This document shows positions 23,910 to 37,400 of a stretch of 64,000 nt of DNA, piece by piece. The notes beneath the pieces were generated by a model. That model did no database searches, was not told where the DNA came from, and saw nothing but the letters and a program-made list of their open reading frames with translations. Position 1 is the first letter of the stretch, and every line of letters starts with the position of its first letter. Source of the DNA: Membranipora membranacea (lineage: Eukaryota; Bryozoa; Gymnolaemata; Cheilostomatida; Membraniporidae); the NCBI GenBank assembly GCA_914767715.1, contig OU612066.1, positions 31,718,283 to 31,782,282 on the forward strand, read 5' to 3'. Position numbers and translations under genes: made by a program.

Positions 23910-25491
23910 TTTTGGATAAAGCTGTTGACAAGACTCACTAAAACAGTGAGCTGTTTCAAGGTCCTTAATATGAGCCTCATCATTTATAAGCAAAGAGATC
24001 AATGATAGTAAGAGAGCAGAAATGGAAAACAGGCTACTCTCTCTAGAAAAAAGGTAGAGCAACTCCCAGTGTTTGTTTGAGTTTATGTTTGGAAAGCCCT
24101 TCCTTTCCTTACTAGATGGCCTATTTTGATACACACATCATTTGATATCTAGCATCATTACTGGAAGTTGATTGAACATGTCAACACTGAATTTTTAGCA
24201 TTTGAAGTTATAATGAAAACTTGTTGGCCTACTTTAAAAACAGTGCCCGGTATTGGAATTCCCTACAATACGGGATTAGATACAAGGAGTACTGTTACTT
24301 CTTGGTACAGTAAGTTTGTGGCAACTACAGTTGTGACAAATTCAATCATGCCTCTCTGGTTAACGCTGGGAGGAGATATTAAACATGTTTCATATATCGT
24401 CACAAAACAGAATATCGTGGTCACGTTACATGATGAAGATCAACTTTCTGATTATTGTGATTCTCTTCCAAGTTCCCCTCCCTTGAGAAAACCGCAGTGC
24501 CATTTCATACAAAATCTGGGCATACACATCTATAACTAATACCTTAATGGCTGAATTCTCTTGATACTGACAGTGCAACAAATAGATTGATGTCTTCGAC
24601 TATGTTCCAGGAAAGAAAGAAGGCAATTAACTTGAAATCCTTCAAAGTTTTATTCAGACTGCACCAGCTATTCATCTGGGATATTTTGACAACAAAAAAG
24701 GCTTTTGAGCGATTTTACCTCGAAAACAAACAAAAAAAGTTCAAATTCACACATCGACTTGTGTTTATAGGCTCTGCTTAATGGATAATAAAACGTAACA
24801 GGGTGTAGTAATTAGACTCAAGGGAACTACGAAATATAAAAGTAAAGCTTTGATCTGGCAAAGAACTGAACGAACAATAAACCGTTGAAAATAAAAATAA
24901 AAATTCTGATTTGTCAGATTTTTCTTTCCTTTGAATGAGCATTAGATACAATTGTACATGACAAGATGTTATAGTTTGTAGACATTGTTGAAGTTGTCCG
25001 ACATCAAACACGGAGTCCATGTCCTCTAGAGAGTGACATCAGAGTCCATGACTGACATCAGACAGCGAGTGGTTGGATCAGGGAGTGTGAGTTTTGATTG
25101 TTCTCAAAAAAGCTATTTTGTAGTGAAACTTAATTATGTCTTTGGAAAAAAAAGTAAGTAGTAGTGTTGAGGGTTGTTGGCGATTTGTTGGCTTGCTATA
25201 TTGCTACACAGTACACAAAACTGAAGGCAAAATTGAGTAAAGTCAGGTAAATATCCCAGTAAGAATTAAGTGCTCAGTCTTTAAAGTTTTTCTGTTCACA
25301 CCATAACCACATTGGCTTTATTGTCCGAGAATGAGTGAGGGTCGAGTGACGATCGTAGCTTTCATGGCCTCTTATAACTCCAGAGAGATTATAATATAGG
25401 CAAAGAAAAATGCTTTACTGAATTTGTCAAGATTTTGACATTTATACATTGCCTGTTCAGTGCGCCTTGAGACACAGAATAGTCCATAAGT
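23910..25491. other. Spacer between HSCB and DNAJC14-like gene, with orphan ORF
   Basis: It holds the HSCB 5' region and the DNAJC14-like 3' UTR (possible minus-strand poly(A) signal TTTATT at 25317-25322). An uninterrupted plus-strand ORF at 24168-24539 (123 codons) shows no family I recognise; it may be chance or a relic. Near 25008-25075 the motif gacatca recurs three times alongside gagtccatg. Confidence 0.4.
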
Positions 25492-28400
25492 CTAGCGACG
25501 TCGTGCACGGCGCTTTCCTGCTTTTTTGCTGCAGGCAGTCCCGTTTGATTTAGAAGAGTCATTGGAGTTCCCGGTGTGTGAGTTAGTCTTATCAGATGGT
25601 TTACCGTTTGGCGTTCCTCCTTGATTATGCTGTGGAAACAGATTTTTGAGCAGATTTTCAAGTTCAGCCTCCCTGTAATGACACACAATGATGTGAATAA
25701 TGCCAGAGTGATGGATACGATCAAAGTTAGCCGTGACATATGGACCTTCTCACATCAATAAAAAAAAAGTAATCAGTCAACCGAACTTGTTGAGAGCAGA
25801 GATACCCTACAACCTGATATGGTGGTGCACTCATTGCCTAATCACTAAACCAAGTTCGGAAAGGTAAAAATAAGTAAGTACGTTTAACCAAGTTAAATAT
25901 ATTTGACTTGACAGGATTGAGCAATTTCCATCACTCAATATCAAAATATAGGATGCCAGTATCATTCAACTTAATCATTCATCAATAAGTTTTGCTTAGA
26001 TTATGATGTCGCTCTTCCTCAAAATTATTGTGGTCATCTTTTTCCTGCAAAGAGGAGAAATTCTAGCGCGGGCTTTATGGATGAAACTTTGCCTATATAT
26101 CCTTGACCAAAGTCTCAACATAAAATGATAATAACTACAGAAAATGGTGTGTCATAACATTGACCACATGTCATGTTATGAAAAGGAATTTTATGGCTCG
26201 GGATTATAACTAAAAATTACCTTGCACCAGCGGTCGCAGGCCTTTGTTGTTGAGAGTTACTACCATTTGAAGATAAACCCATTCTCATTCTAACAGCGTG
26301 TGAGTTTGGCTGAAACTTGTCTATCATATTCGGCTGACATGATATCCAAGGTGTGACATCGTATACTTTGTTTTCCATGCATGCATAGAAGTGCCATTTA
26401 AATCCCATGAATGTGGTCTCAGCCCATATATCACCCTACAAATAAGAATATGGTCATCTAATGAGCAGTCCCATGAAACTTCGTAAAACTTTCAACACCA
26501 AAGGTAAGAAAGGTTTAAAAATGATGTTGCAGTTATTAAGTAGTATTTACTAGAACTTGGCAATAGCAGATGTGCAAACTACAGATATTTGAGCCAGTTT
26601 CATGGTCTTTCATTGTTCTTTCGGTCACAGCAGTCAATTAGACCTTACCTCTTTTGCAGCGTGATGACATTGACATCGGTTACATTTTCTAGCGCTGTAT
26701 ACTGGTTTCTCTGTTGGATATCGTCTGTGTTTTTCACCGCAGTTATTACATTGCATCCATAACGAGGCCTCCTCCATTTTTTCATGGAACTTACCCAGTA
26801 AGTCGCTAAACTTTTGCTGTTAAACAAATGAAAACACTATAGTGTATATTTCCTGTTGCAGTTTCTACCTTCAGTAGGAATCGGGATGGTTGGAGGGGTA
26901 TCCCACCCTCCCTGGTAGGACATCTTTATAGGGTATAGATTTGAGTTATCCTCTCATTGAACTAAAAGCTCAGAGAGAGGACAACTCAACTCAAAAACTT
27001 AATATAACATATAATTAGCAGTTTTCCAAGATTATCTTGATTATGTATGTTGCAATTTTGCCAAAAATGGTGAGTTTTTTATTTTCATGGTAGTCAGTAT
27101 AACGCTTCAAACAGTTCGACACCTTTTAATGAATCTTATTGTATAATTATCAAAGATAATGAGAGCAATAATATGTTCACAACTCACTATCACATCTTCG
27201 GAGAGTTTTTCCTCTTGTATTTTTCGGTCATATACGGTCCTTTTTTCCTGAAATATGAGATCAAAAAGTATTAAAAACTCTTGCTTCAAAGGATGGTACA
27301 TGATGGGATGTAACATGAACATGGCGGGTATGACTTGGTCGATAGGAAAAATATGATTAACCATAATAATAAAATAAAGGTTTCCTCAATATACTAAGCA
27401 TTCCAGCATCATCGATTCTTCAGAGCCCATTTGGCCGTCAAGGAATTGCCATGATATTCATTATGGAATACATAATCAAAGCAAAATATATAAACACTTT
27501 ATCGACATAGGGCATATTATCAGGGCCAGGTGTGGCCTACTGCATACGGCGACATACTCTTTCAGTTACAATGTATATACATTTATGAAACAACTACCAC
27601 CCAACGCAGCAACAAAAACACTATTTGAGTAAATTACCTTCCAAGCATTATTTACTCAACAACTGCTTTGCGGGTACTTCTTTCATAAATGTATTAACAT
27701 TTTTTCTTAGGACACAAAGAAACTTAATGTTCTCAACAACAATAGTATAGTATATGAACAACCCTTGTTTCAACTTAACGGAATTACAAAATTCTTTGTG
27801 ACCTATCTACAATGGCACATTGGAGTAGCTCTAGTATAGATGTAGAGCATTATGTCTGAATGTTACTTCAGAGGTCGGTAACTTGTAGACAGTTAGCTTC
27901 AATGATGGACACGCAGTTGCATAACTTGAACTCAAAGCTTTCACTGCCGTCGTCGTCGTCGCCTCGAGGCCCAAGGGATCATGTAACTTTACTTTTTGAT
28001 GAGATAAGCATTCATTTTGTCTAAGCCTGTGACAGGCAGTTATTTTTGTTCGATGAATGTTTGCTTCATGGCAAAATTGCCCTTGATTAGTCAAAGCTAT
28101 AAAAAGCCTTGATGTCATTTGAACCTTGGAAAGGTGGGATTTCAGTTAGGATTTAGACAGGCTTTCTTTCATACTAACGTTTGTTCATGGGAAAGGAAGT
28201 CACATGGCAGTTAAACATGAGAGTACACTGAGAACATTGGTACCCATAGCCTGAGTACTGATACAAATGTCTTTGGGGATTTTAGGGACACCACACAAGG
28301 AAATGCCCCAAAGTCCAGAGGCCAACCAGCTTAGAACTCAGTATAACATGAGTGAGCGCTGAGTTACTTACAGAGTTTCCTATAACTTCAAATGCCTGTC

Positions 28401-31400
28401 CAAGAATCTTAAACGCCTCCTCAGCTCCTGGCTGCTGGTTCTACAAAGAGAGAAGCAGAAAAAAGACGATGAAGATAACTTCAATCAACATTAAAGTCTG
28501 TGTTTTGACATTATACTTGGTCTTACATTAATGTTGACAGTGACACTAATTTTCTGGAAGCCTCCACCTGAGAACCGGGACAGGACCAGCCTCCTCACAA
28601 GGAGAGAGTGATATGTACAGGTATATTTTAGGCCTTTGCTGAGGCCTAGCATCACAGACTAGTAATTAATAATACGGGACAATCTAGGCTTAGCTAAGTG
28701 CAGTTGAAGAAACTTTCCCACGCTTAAGTAGCATTTGATTCTTTATAATTTGAACTTTACAGCAGCCTAAACAGGATATAGAACAGGAATGTACTACCGG
28801 CAACCAGTTGGCCAGACACAAGCCACAGGAAGCGGGCAACTCTTCTACAAGAAAAGTACTTTCACTGCATATATTAACTGATGGAATATTTCATTCCATA
28901 ATCAGGCTCTATTCTTGGAATAAGACTGAGTATTAAGGCTCTAAGTGACTTTCTCAGCACAGCGAGTTCGTGTGCTTTTCAAAGCTGCCAAGAATCTTTT
29001 ACACATCCAGAATTTTTAAGAGGTTGTTTCTGTTGTTCGCAAATATAAAAAATATTAATTTTGCTGTTTATTTGCCCAACAAGCTTTGACCACACACACC
29101 CACCAGGCCTTCAAAAAACACGATCTGCTTATTTACCCAGTAAGTAAGCTCGGACCCCACACACAAAGTCCATGCATGTTTGTTGGCTGTTTCTACTGCA
29201 TAGTTCTAAAAGTGTGTCTCGGTCTTCAAAATGATTATCATTAATTCCTATTCAGAAATTCTCTACGGACATGTCTGTCAGGTAATATTCTGAATAAATG
29301 AATATTTATTTCTATCAACGACTGAATTCTAAAACACTCAGGGCATCGATGTGTGATTAGGGAGGGTTGGATACAGAGCAGTGCTACTACATATGACTGG
29401 CATGTACTATTCTGAGAACGGATGGCAGAATATGCTGTACAAATAAAACAACGTTTAAACATCATATAGAAATTCTCAAGAGAAATAATGGTGACCTGAA
29501 CATGTTAGGCAATGTCTGGCCTAGTCCTGTGTATATATAGAGCGTGGATAGGACTATTGTTTACTTAACACTGAGTTAGGACTTGTAGGACAGAACAGTT
29601 TTAGTTGGGAGTAGAAAGTGTGATTTTTGATGACCTTTGAAGGTGCAACTGACAGCAAAGGGCACATTGGTGGATTATTTCATGCCAAAACTTTCTAAGT
29701 TCAAAATCTATTCTCTGAGTGTGTCTATGTGACAAGCATTGTGACCCCTTGAATGTAGCGCACTGAAATTTATAAACACACACCATGTCATGGTGTTTCA
29801 AATCACTCCAGAAAAGAAAAAGTCTGCCAGTTATAACAGCAGCTGACACATAGATAGGTAGGGCAGATAGCTGACAGGGCCAGGATGGGTGATTTGTAGC
29901 AGATAACATATTTGTATGATGAGTAAGAGTTGGGATCTATGTTATGTACCAGGCTAACTTGCTACTACCTGATTGTACAAGTCTGATGTAAACCCATCAT
30001 TGGAGTGCGGGGAGGGTTGGGATGACCTGTTTCGTATATTAGGTAGCCAGGAGATGGCTTTGAATTTTGAGATGGGGACTACAAAATTAAAAATCCGAAT
30101 TTGTTTTGTTCTGCTCTTCTATCCGCTAACTGTCAAAACTACATGATTTCTGAAAGATCTTCAAAGCCATTGCCAACAGAATAACTCCTTCAGAGAGAGA
30201 GGCCTGTTTAACTTACCTTGTCTGGATGGACAAGCACCGCCTGGCGCCGATAGTATCGTTTAATCTCCTCGTCTGTGACATCTGAGCGAAGTCCGAGTAT
30301 ACTATATGCATCTTTTCCTTGACAAGTTAGAAGCCGGTTCATAGCCTCCTCACCTGTAAGAATATTACATAATAACAAGTTATGTACTGATACATCTCCG
30401 GTTCTCAGACAGTTCAGAGTTTACGCAGGAAGGCTCAGAATCAAGGGCAATAACTCCGCCTGATTGGAAGTCTAAACAAGATTAGGATCTTTACAGTAGT
30501 TTATCGACATTGAGAATGTCATTTCAGAGGGGATGCTGACCGACCGATTTTCTTATTTCATACAATGTGGGTGGTCTAACAATACACTATGTTCATACCA
30601 GTAGATTGGGGCCCCGGCAGTAACACAAATACGCCCGGAGCTAGCTGTAATAATTCAGAGCAAACACAAAAGAGCTAAGAGGCATGATTAACGAGCATAG
30701 AAAGGTCTTTGAGGCCTGCCTGTTGTTTCAGGTTAATTTGTTTCAACTTACACCTAATCATAGTATTTAAAATTACTTCCACATGGAAGTTTGAAGAAAT
30801 AGTAGCTTTGGCTGCATTTAATAATACATTAAATACTAAAATATACTACTGCCTTATAAGAAAACATTGTTAGCGAGCTGGTGTTATGTGTTCGTAACTA
30901 CTAAAATTAGTCTACATCAAGATACCTTGAAAATAATCACTGGCAACAAATTACAGCTAGCTCAGTGTCCAGGAAATACCTGGGATTGTTTATGGCGTAA
31001 CATGGGTAGGCTTTATAAAGCTGCTGCAGCTTGTATCCAGCATTGCAAAACCCTAATTAGCCGTCATTACCATAATAAAAATATTCAACCATCCCCATGC
31101 TGCTGACTTAACACAGGAAATTAGGAGCTGGCATAAGTTACATAAAGGTACAAATTCGTAGTGTTGCTCAAGCCAACTCCTCCCCGTATTTTAATATGGT
31201 TGCAGTCACTAAGATGAGATCAGCCTATCCCATCTGAATCACCAAACTATTCCTGAAACCATCATTATTGTTTTAAAATTGGGGAAAAAACAACAATTGC
31301 ATCCCTCGATATCTTGCTCTGTTGTCATGTTTAGGGATGGACACGTCCCCCCCCACCCTCAAACATCAAATAATTATTGTCAAGACATGCTACAAGCAGC

Positions 31401-34400
31401 CTCCATACTTACTTGTCTCGGGAAGTTTTATATTCTTTTCCAAGCCGTAAGTAAATTCAGCTGACGCAGCAGAGTTTTTAGTAAAGGAGTTATAGTCGTT
31501 TTGTGTGGGAGTTCCACTATTGAGTCCTACTTTAACAGCTAGATAAGTGTACGCCGTAGTCACCATAATACACGTGTGATGCGAGATAAAATACACACTG
31601 TAAAAACAAGAGAAGAAAACATACTCAATGTTACCAAATCATCAGTAAAAATCCTTCAAAACTAGATCAAGCGTGATCCATTTGGCCTGTATTTAGGGTT
31701 CGAGCCTCTGCCGGCTCAACAGTAGAATAGGAATATACTGCTGGCAAATTGGATCAAACTTACTCTACTTCATAACCATCAGTGATATATAGGCAAAGGT
31801 AACAGCATTGCCAAGTCTTGTTCTAAAATCCAACTCTCAGAGATTTAATCAAAAAACTAGCACTGAGGCAATGACATCATGGTCCTATTTAAAATGCTGA
31901 TGTCTGTATTGTTGGTGAGATAACAGTATTGAGCTATTTCTTAGAATGATGACGTTTATTTTTGCAACCTGAGGAGCAATAATTATCAAAGGGCAGACAA
32001 TCCTTGTGCGTTTGTCACAAGGATGCTGTAAGATATTTGTTACTATATACATATTTACCGAAACTAATCCAGCCCAGTCAGCACACTCATGTGCGCCGGG
32101 GGGCCATCGGATGGGGGGGGGCAAAAGTCTGGGGGCTCAGACTAACTCATGTGAGATCCTCACAATGCTAATGATGATTTTGTGGACAAATCAGTATAGA
32201 TTACACCCAGCTAGCAGGTTTCAAATACTCTTCACATTCATGAAGCCTAGGCAGTATTTTGGCACTTTTCATGAATGCAAAACACTGTTGCTAACAACTT
32301 GGCATACATTTGCATATTTTCACACTTGTTTACAATTTCTAAGCTGGTCAGACAATAAGATACAGATTTTCATCTAGTTGTGATGTGAAGTAGATAAATA
32401 CCACAATATTTTCTGTGTGGCTACAGTATACACTACAACCAAAGATTATAAATACTACAACTCAACTTGGATTCAAAGGTGGTTTCCTACTACTTTCAGG
32501 TTTATGTTGGCTCTGAGGTATTGTGGCACTGTTTTGGGGATAAGGCCCTAAGTGTTTGGGTTTAATATTGTAAGTGTGACCCTTCAAATCAAGCCTCTAT
32601 AGTCTGTCCAATGCACTTCATTCAACAAACCTGTTATGGTGCATCAAAGCTGAGAGTTTACAATTCTGCTAGTTCCATTCTTGCTTTGACTTGAGAGCCT
32701 CTTGTAAAGGAATTAATGGCCAATGATTTGTCCAAAGAAGGCTGAATGCCTATTCTAAACAATTTGGATTGAATTCAAAACACACCAGCTCTTGTGCATT
32801 AGGTAGCAAACAAAATCATACACATCTCAGACGATGTAGAGGCAGAATTAGGTTAATCACTACTTATTGCTGCAGAGTGAAGCAATATTTTATGTTTATC
32901 ATTACATAACAACGAGTTGCCACTGGTTCTCTTACATGATGATATTAGTTCTATAAACACATGTAGAGATTCAATGACCAGGAGTTGAAATTCTTAAGAA
33001 ATGAGACACGAGATCGAAATTTTGAAATAACTTTAAGGTCATTTGAAGGCTCATTACACGAATTCTCTGAGAACGAGATTGAACAAATTTCTTGCAGGAT
33101 ATGCCTTGGGGCATATTATTATTTAATCCCCAGTTCCCAAAGGCTGAACAAAAACACCATAACTGCCAACAGGTCCCTGATATCAATAAAACTATGCAAG
33201 TCATTACTATGGCTATGTCTAAAAACTTATTCCCCAAATCCTAATCCAAATCTTACTTGTAACCTTCCTATGCGATGGTGAACAACACGAAGGTGCATTG
33301 GTGTCTTCCACGTTTTATTGTAGGGTTTAGTGCCTATCCTAGGATCATGTGGGGTGTCTGATCCATCAATTTTAGGATGATTAAGAGGGTAATGTCATTT
33401 ATATTTAATATTCTGGTCGACATAAACAGTCAAGTTAACGTCAACAAGTGTTATACATTATTCTTATCTTATTTTAAAAGAATTTTATGACCTAGGGAGA
33501 CACAGGATAGTCAATCAGCATTAAAAGTTAAAACTGTTCATTATCATCTTAATATAACAGATTGGCACTACTGCATTGAAAAAAGGAAGATGGGTCATCA
33601 GATCAAAGGGTGGAAAATATCCCAATTTAAAAGAAATAATACCTGTGAACATCGCATATTATGTGTCAAAGTTATTTAAACTGGTTTTTTAACTGTGTAG
33701 ACTACTGTGGCGTAGCAGGCATACTGGTAGCATAAAGATGAACCAGAGCAGTTCACAAACCGCCAAACCGCTTTACGGATCAGTTCCTTGTACAGCCCAT
33801 GCACAACCAGATGTAGTTGTGACTTAGATTTATGCAACCACAACTGGTGCTATTTTCGTATGTATTGACCACTCCAGAGTATAGGCCTTTAATAACTCTA
33901 TGAACCTGATGGATGATCCTGCAGTAATGCATCATGGTTCTAATTTGCGATCAGTGGATTGTAATGGCAATATGAGGGGTGGGGGATAGAGGTCATCTAG
34001 TACCTAGGTCTATACCTGGCTGGTCTGCTTAATGACCACAACACTTTGGGCTGCTATGATTTGCCAAGATGCTATTACTCCCAAAGACAATTGCCAGCCT
34101 AACTTGGTGTGGTTTGCCCTGGTTTTCCATCTAATCCTGTGGTACTCTGTTGATAGTAGAGCGCCAATGGACCTCTACTTTTGATTGGTGCCCAACACCC
34201 TAACCCAGACAAAGCCAGAACACAGTCTAAATCCTTGTCGCCTGTCCATACTTACACTTGAGCGGTAAATCCCACCACAAACATGAGAGCCAGTATTATG
34301 TATTTGAGAAGTTCCATAGCCAGAAATTTTCCGAGATTGACACCACCGGACACGTAATAACCTGTGAAAAGAGAATGTGACACAAGGAGGTGAAAAGAGG

Positions 34401-37400
34401 ATCACAGGTGGTGACTCTTACTCAGACTTAGCTTTTGGGCTAAGCTTAACAGGTATGGGGCAATATGAACATTGTCGGTGAGCGTACCCTAACAGAACAG
34501 CTAGTGCACTTAAGCTAAGTGAGACAGTGTCAACTTTTTGGGGAAAGTTCTGCCTCTCTTTACTTTCAAATTGCAATAAATCATGGCTATTTGTAGACCA
34601 AGTTGACATGCTGCGTTTTTTTCTGTGGAGGTGATGGTGCCAAAATTGAGCATGGCATCATTATCAGGACATAGCTGATAATACCTGAGTAACAACACAG
34701 AGTGGAAATTCAGACTACTAGAACCATGGGCATATCAGCTTTTTGGCATCAAGTCAGTCCTTCCCTCCATCGATAAAATGTATTATCTTAGAGGGAGAAT
34801 TGTTCATGTATGCCTTTTTACTCAGTTGTTATGGTCAGTCTTCTACAGTTGTTCAGACGAAGAGTATTTCTTAATGCCTTTATTTGTTGATAAACTATCT
34901 TTACTATGGGCATTTGAAAGCTGTTGAGAGTGGAAATATTGGAGCAATAATGGATTATCCATACATAAACATTGAGTTTGTAAAGTACCGGAGAAATATT
35001 GGACAGCAGTCACTCAGTGCCTGGTTGTTTGAGCCACTCAGATCAGTGTAGTCCGGTACTGACTGGCTAGCAGGCAAAATCAATTCACTTTGGTTCAGGT
35101 TTACAGTTTGTGGTTTTGGACTAGTCGCAGTATGAAAGTAATTGAGCAACAGGATAGGCTCATTAACCTTAAGCTTAGCCCACAAACCGCTCCTCAGTGA
35201 CCACAACACCAGTGTTAACTGGTATTCTCATCAAATAAAGCCAGCGGCTTTTACAAAACAAGTCAACTTTTCACAGACACTGACATTGCCGTCTTCAAAG
35301 TTAATATCTTTGCTGACATTTAGATAGTCAGCACATTGAACTTGTTAGGGTAGAGACTGGAGAGTGAAGACATCTGCAGCTCCCACTCAGTGTTCTCTTA
35401 CATACACAACACAACCGTTCATTGCCCTCATGTACTACGCCCTAGTGCCATAGGAAGGCAGTGTAGTGCCAGTACTGACTTGAGGCACATACACGTTACA
35501 ACATGTAAAATTGCCCAAGCTGTTATTTCCAAACCTTGGTACTTGAAGACAGTCATATCATGAAACATCTGATAGTTCTAAGCCTAGCTGGAGTGCCCAA
35601 AAGTCCCTCTGATAGTCAGGTCACTGTTACTGGCCAGTACACTGCGCCATACAGAAAATGTCCCTAGGTAATAAGGTATTGGCAGTCTAACAGTATTGAA
35701 CCCTTGATTCACACAGTGTATCACACATGATGATGCTGACTTAGTACACAGTGTAATATAGACTTACCTGCTGCCGAGGTATCAGGTGACACTGCTGCTG
35801 CCGCTGCTCCACCGTTACACTGCGCTGCCGATCCCTGACTGCTGCTAACTCCTGCTGTACCGGCATCACCATTACTAGTAGGACTACTAGCCTTACTCCC
35901 TGTACTGCTACTACCATTCATAGCTGCTACACCACACAAACAAATATCTCAAATACCATTAACTCTTACTGTCACAGCTAGCTATTCACAGCTGCAGTCG
36001 CATATTACTAAACCAGCGCCTATGTGCGACGATATGTGTGTTTGTATTATTGATAAGAAATAGTGATTTGAACTCTGAACATTCCCTACTTAGCCAATGA
36101 AAGCAACATAAGGAAATGAATATAAATGTCCCCACAACATAATCTGTTCAACATTTTTTTCTGGATCACTTGTTTGGTGGTGTCATACATTACAAAGAGG
36201 CGCTACGCAACTGCAGGGATTAACATAAGCAATATAGGGAAGCACTATGATTATGACATTTGGCATTTTTTACAGGCCAAATTTATGCTTTGCAGTTGGC
36301 CGTGACTTTTGAGTTTTGTCCAATTAAAAATAAACTAAACAAACTCTTGACCTTGATAGTTATGTATAGCCGAGTGCATATTACAAAGACTGTTTGCCGA
36401 AAGCTTATTGGCGATTATATTACATCACAAATCAGATGAAATAGAGGCTGAACCTAATTACTCCACAACAGCACAAAGCGTGGCAGGTAATTTGGTTCAC
36501 GCTAGTCATGTAGTTATCAGAATTGAGCCAAGAGCTAACTCGGCCAGTGAGAGGGCGCTGCGCTCCCATAAAACAAACGCTGCCTTGCGGCATTGAATAG
36601 TTATTTTCAGCATAACTAAACCAACACAGGCTAATGAAAAGCATTTGAAAGGCTGCTATTTCAGTTGAAGCCTCAAGGGAGGGAATAAAAGGCAATGATT
36701 GCAGCCGCTAGCCACATTAAACATTTATCCCCGCTACATGTAGCAGATTTGTTTAACATTTTTAGCAGATATTGGGGCAAATTCACTTTGCAAGTTTAGA
36801 AATCTCCATCCAAATTTTTGGTTTCAACCAATCAGACAACGCTGTATATTTCCACACAAGACACAGTTATTTCAGTTTTACAGAAATGCGAATCAGCAAA
36901 AGTTGATGCTCAAAGAAAGCATTACAGACACAGTGGCTTAAAATGTGACAATTTGTAAGGTCCCGTAATGGTACAAACGCATCATGGCATATTGGAATTG
37001 TTCCCTCCTGCACAAAGTTTCCTGAGCGATAAGTAATCTAACCATCCAGGAAGATCAGGTGAAGCGTCTTAACCCCGGGATAATTGAAAGGAATACCCAG
37101 CTAAGCAACTCACAGCTACATATGTAATTGTTCTGCCCAAAAGCATTCGTACAGAGCAGATTTAGAGTACTCGATAAATGAATGCAAACAAATTCTGCAG
37201 CTTTCAGTCTTCATACTGGTTGCATTCCACTGATATATTGAGAAAGACAGACGTACCTGGCTTTGCACGATCAGCGTTGGTTTGTTTAGTTGATCGTTGG
37301 TGAGCTCCATCACGCAGATTATTAATGTAAGAGGCGTTACTTCTTCTCCCATTAGCCTTAGTTGTCTGAGCTCTGTCAACATAACAAAAATATGGAGAAT

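Noticed and set aside
31685-31705. ggttcgagcctc, a B-box-like motif
   Set aside because: It sits inside a MITE-like copy with no A-box at the right distance.
36408-36695. Overlapping ORFs on both strands in a DNAJC14-like intron
   Set aside because: No recognisable protein and no matching splice phases with the flanking exons.
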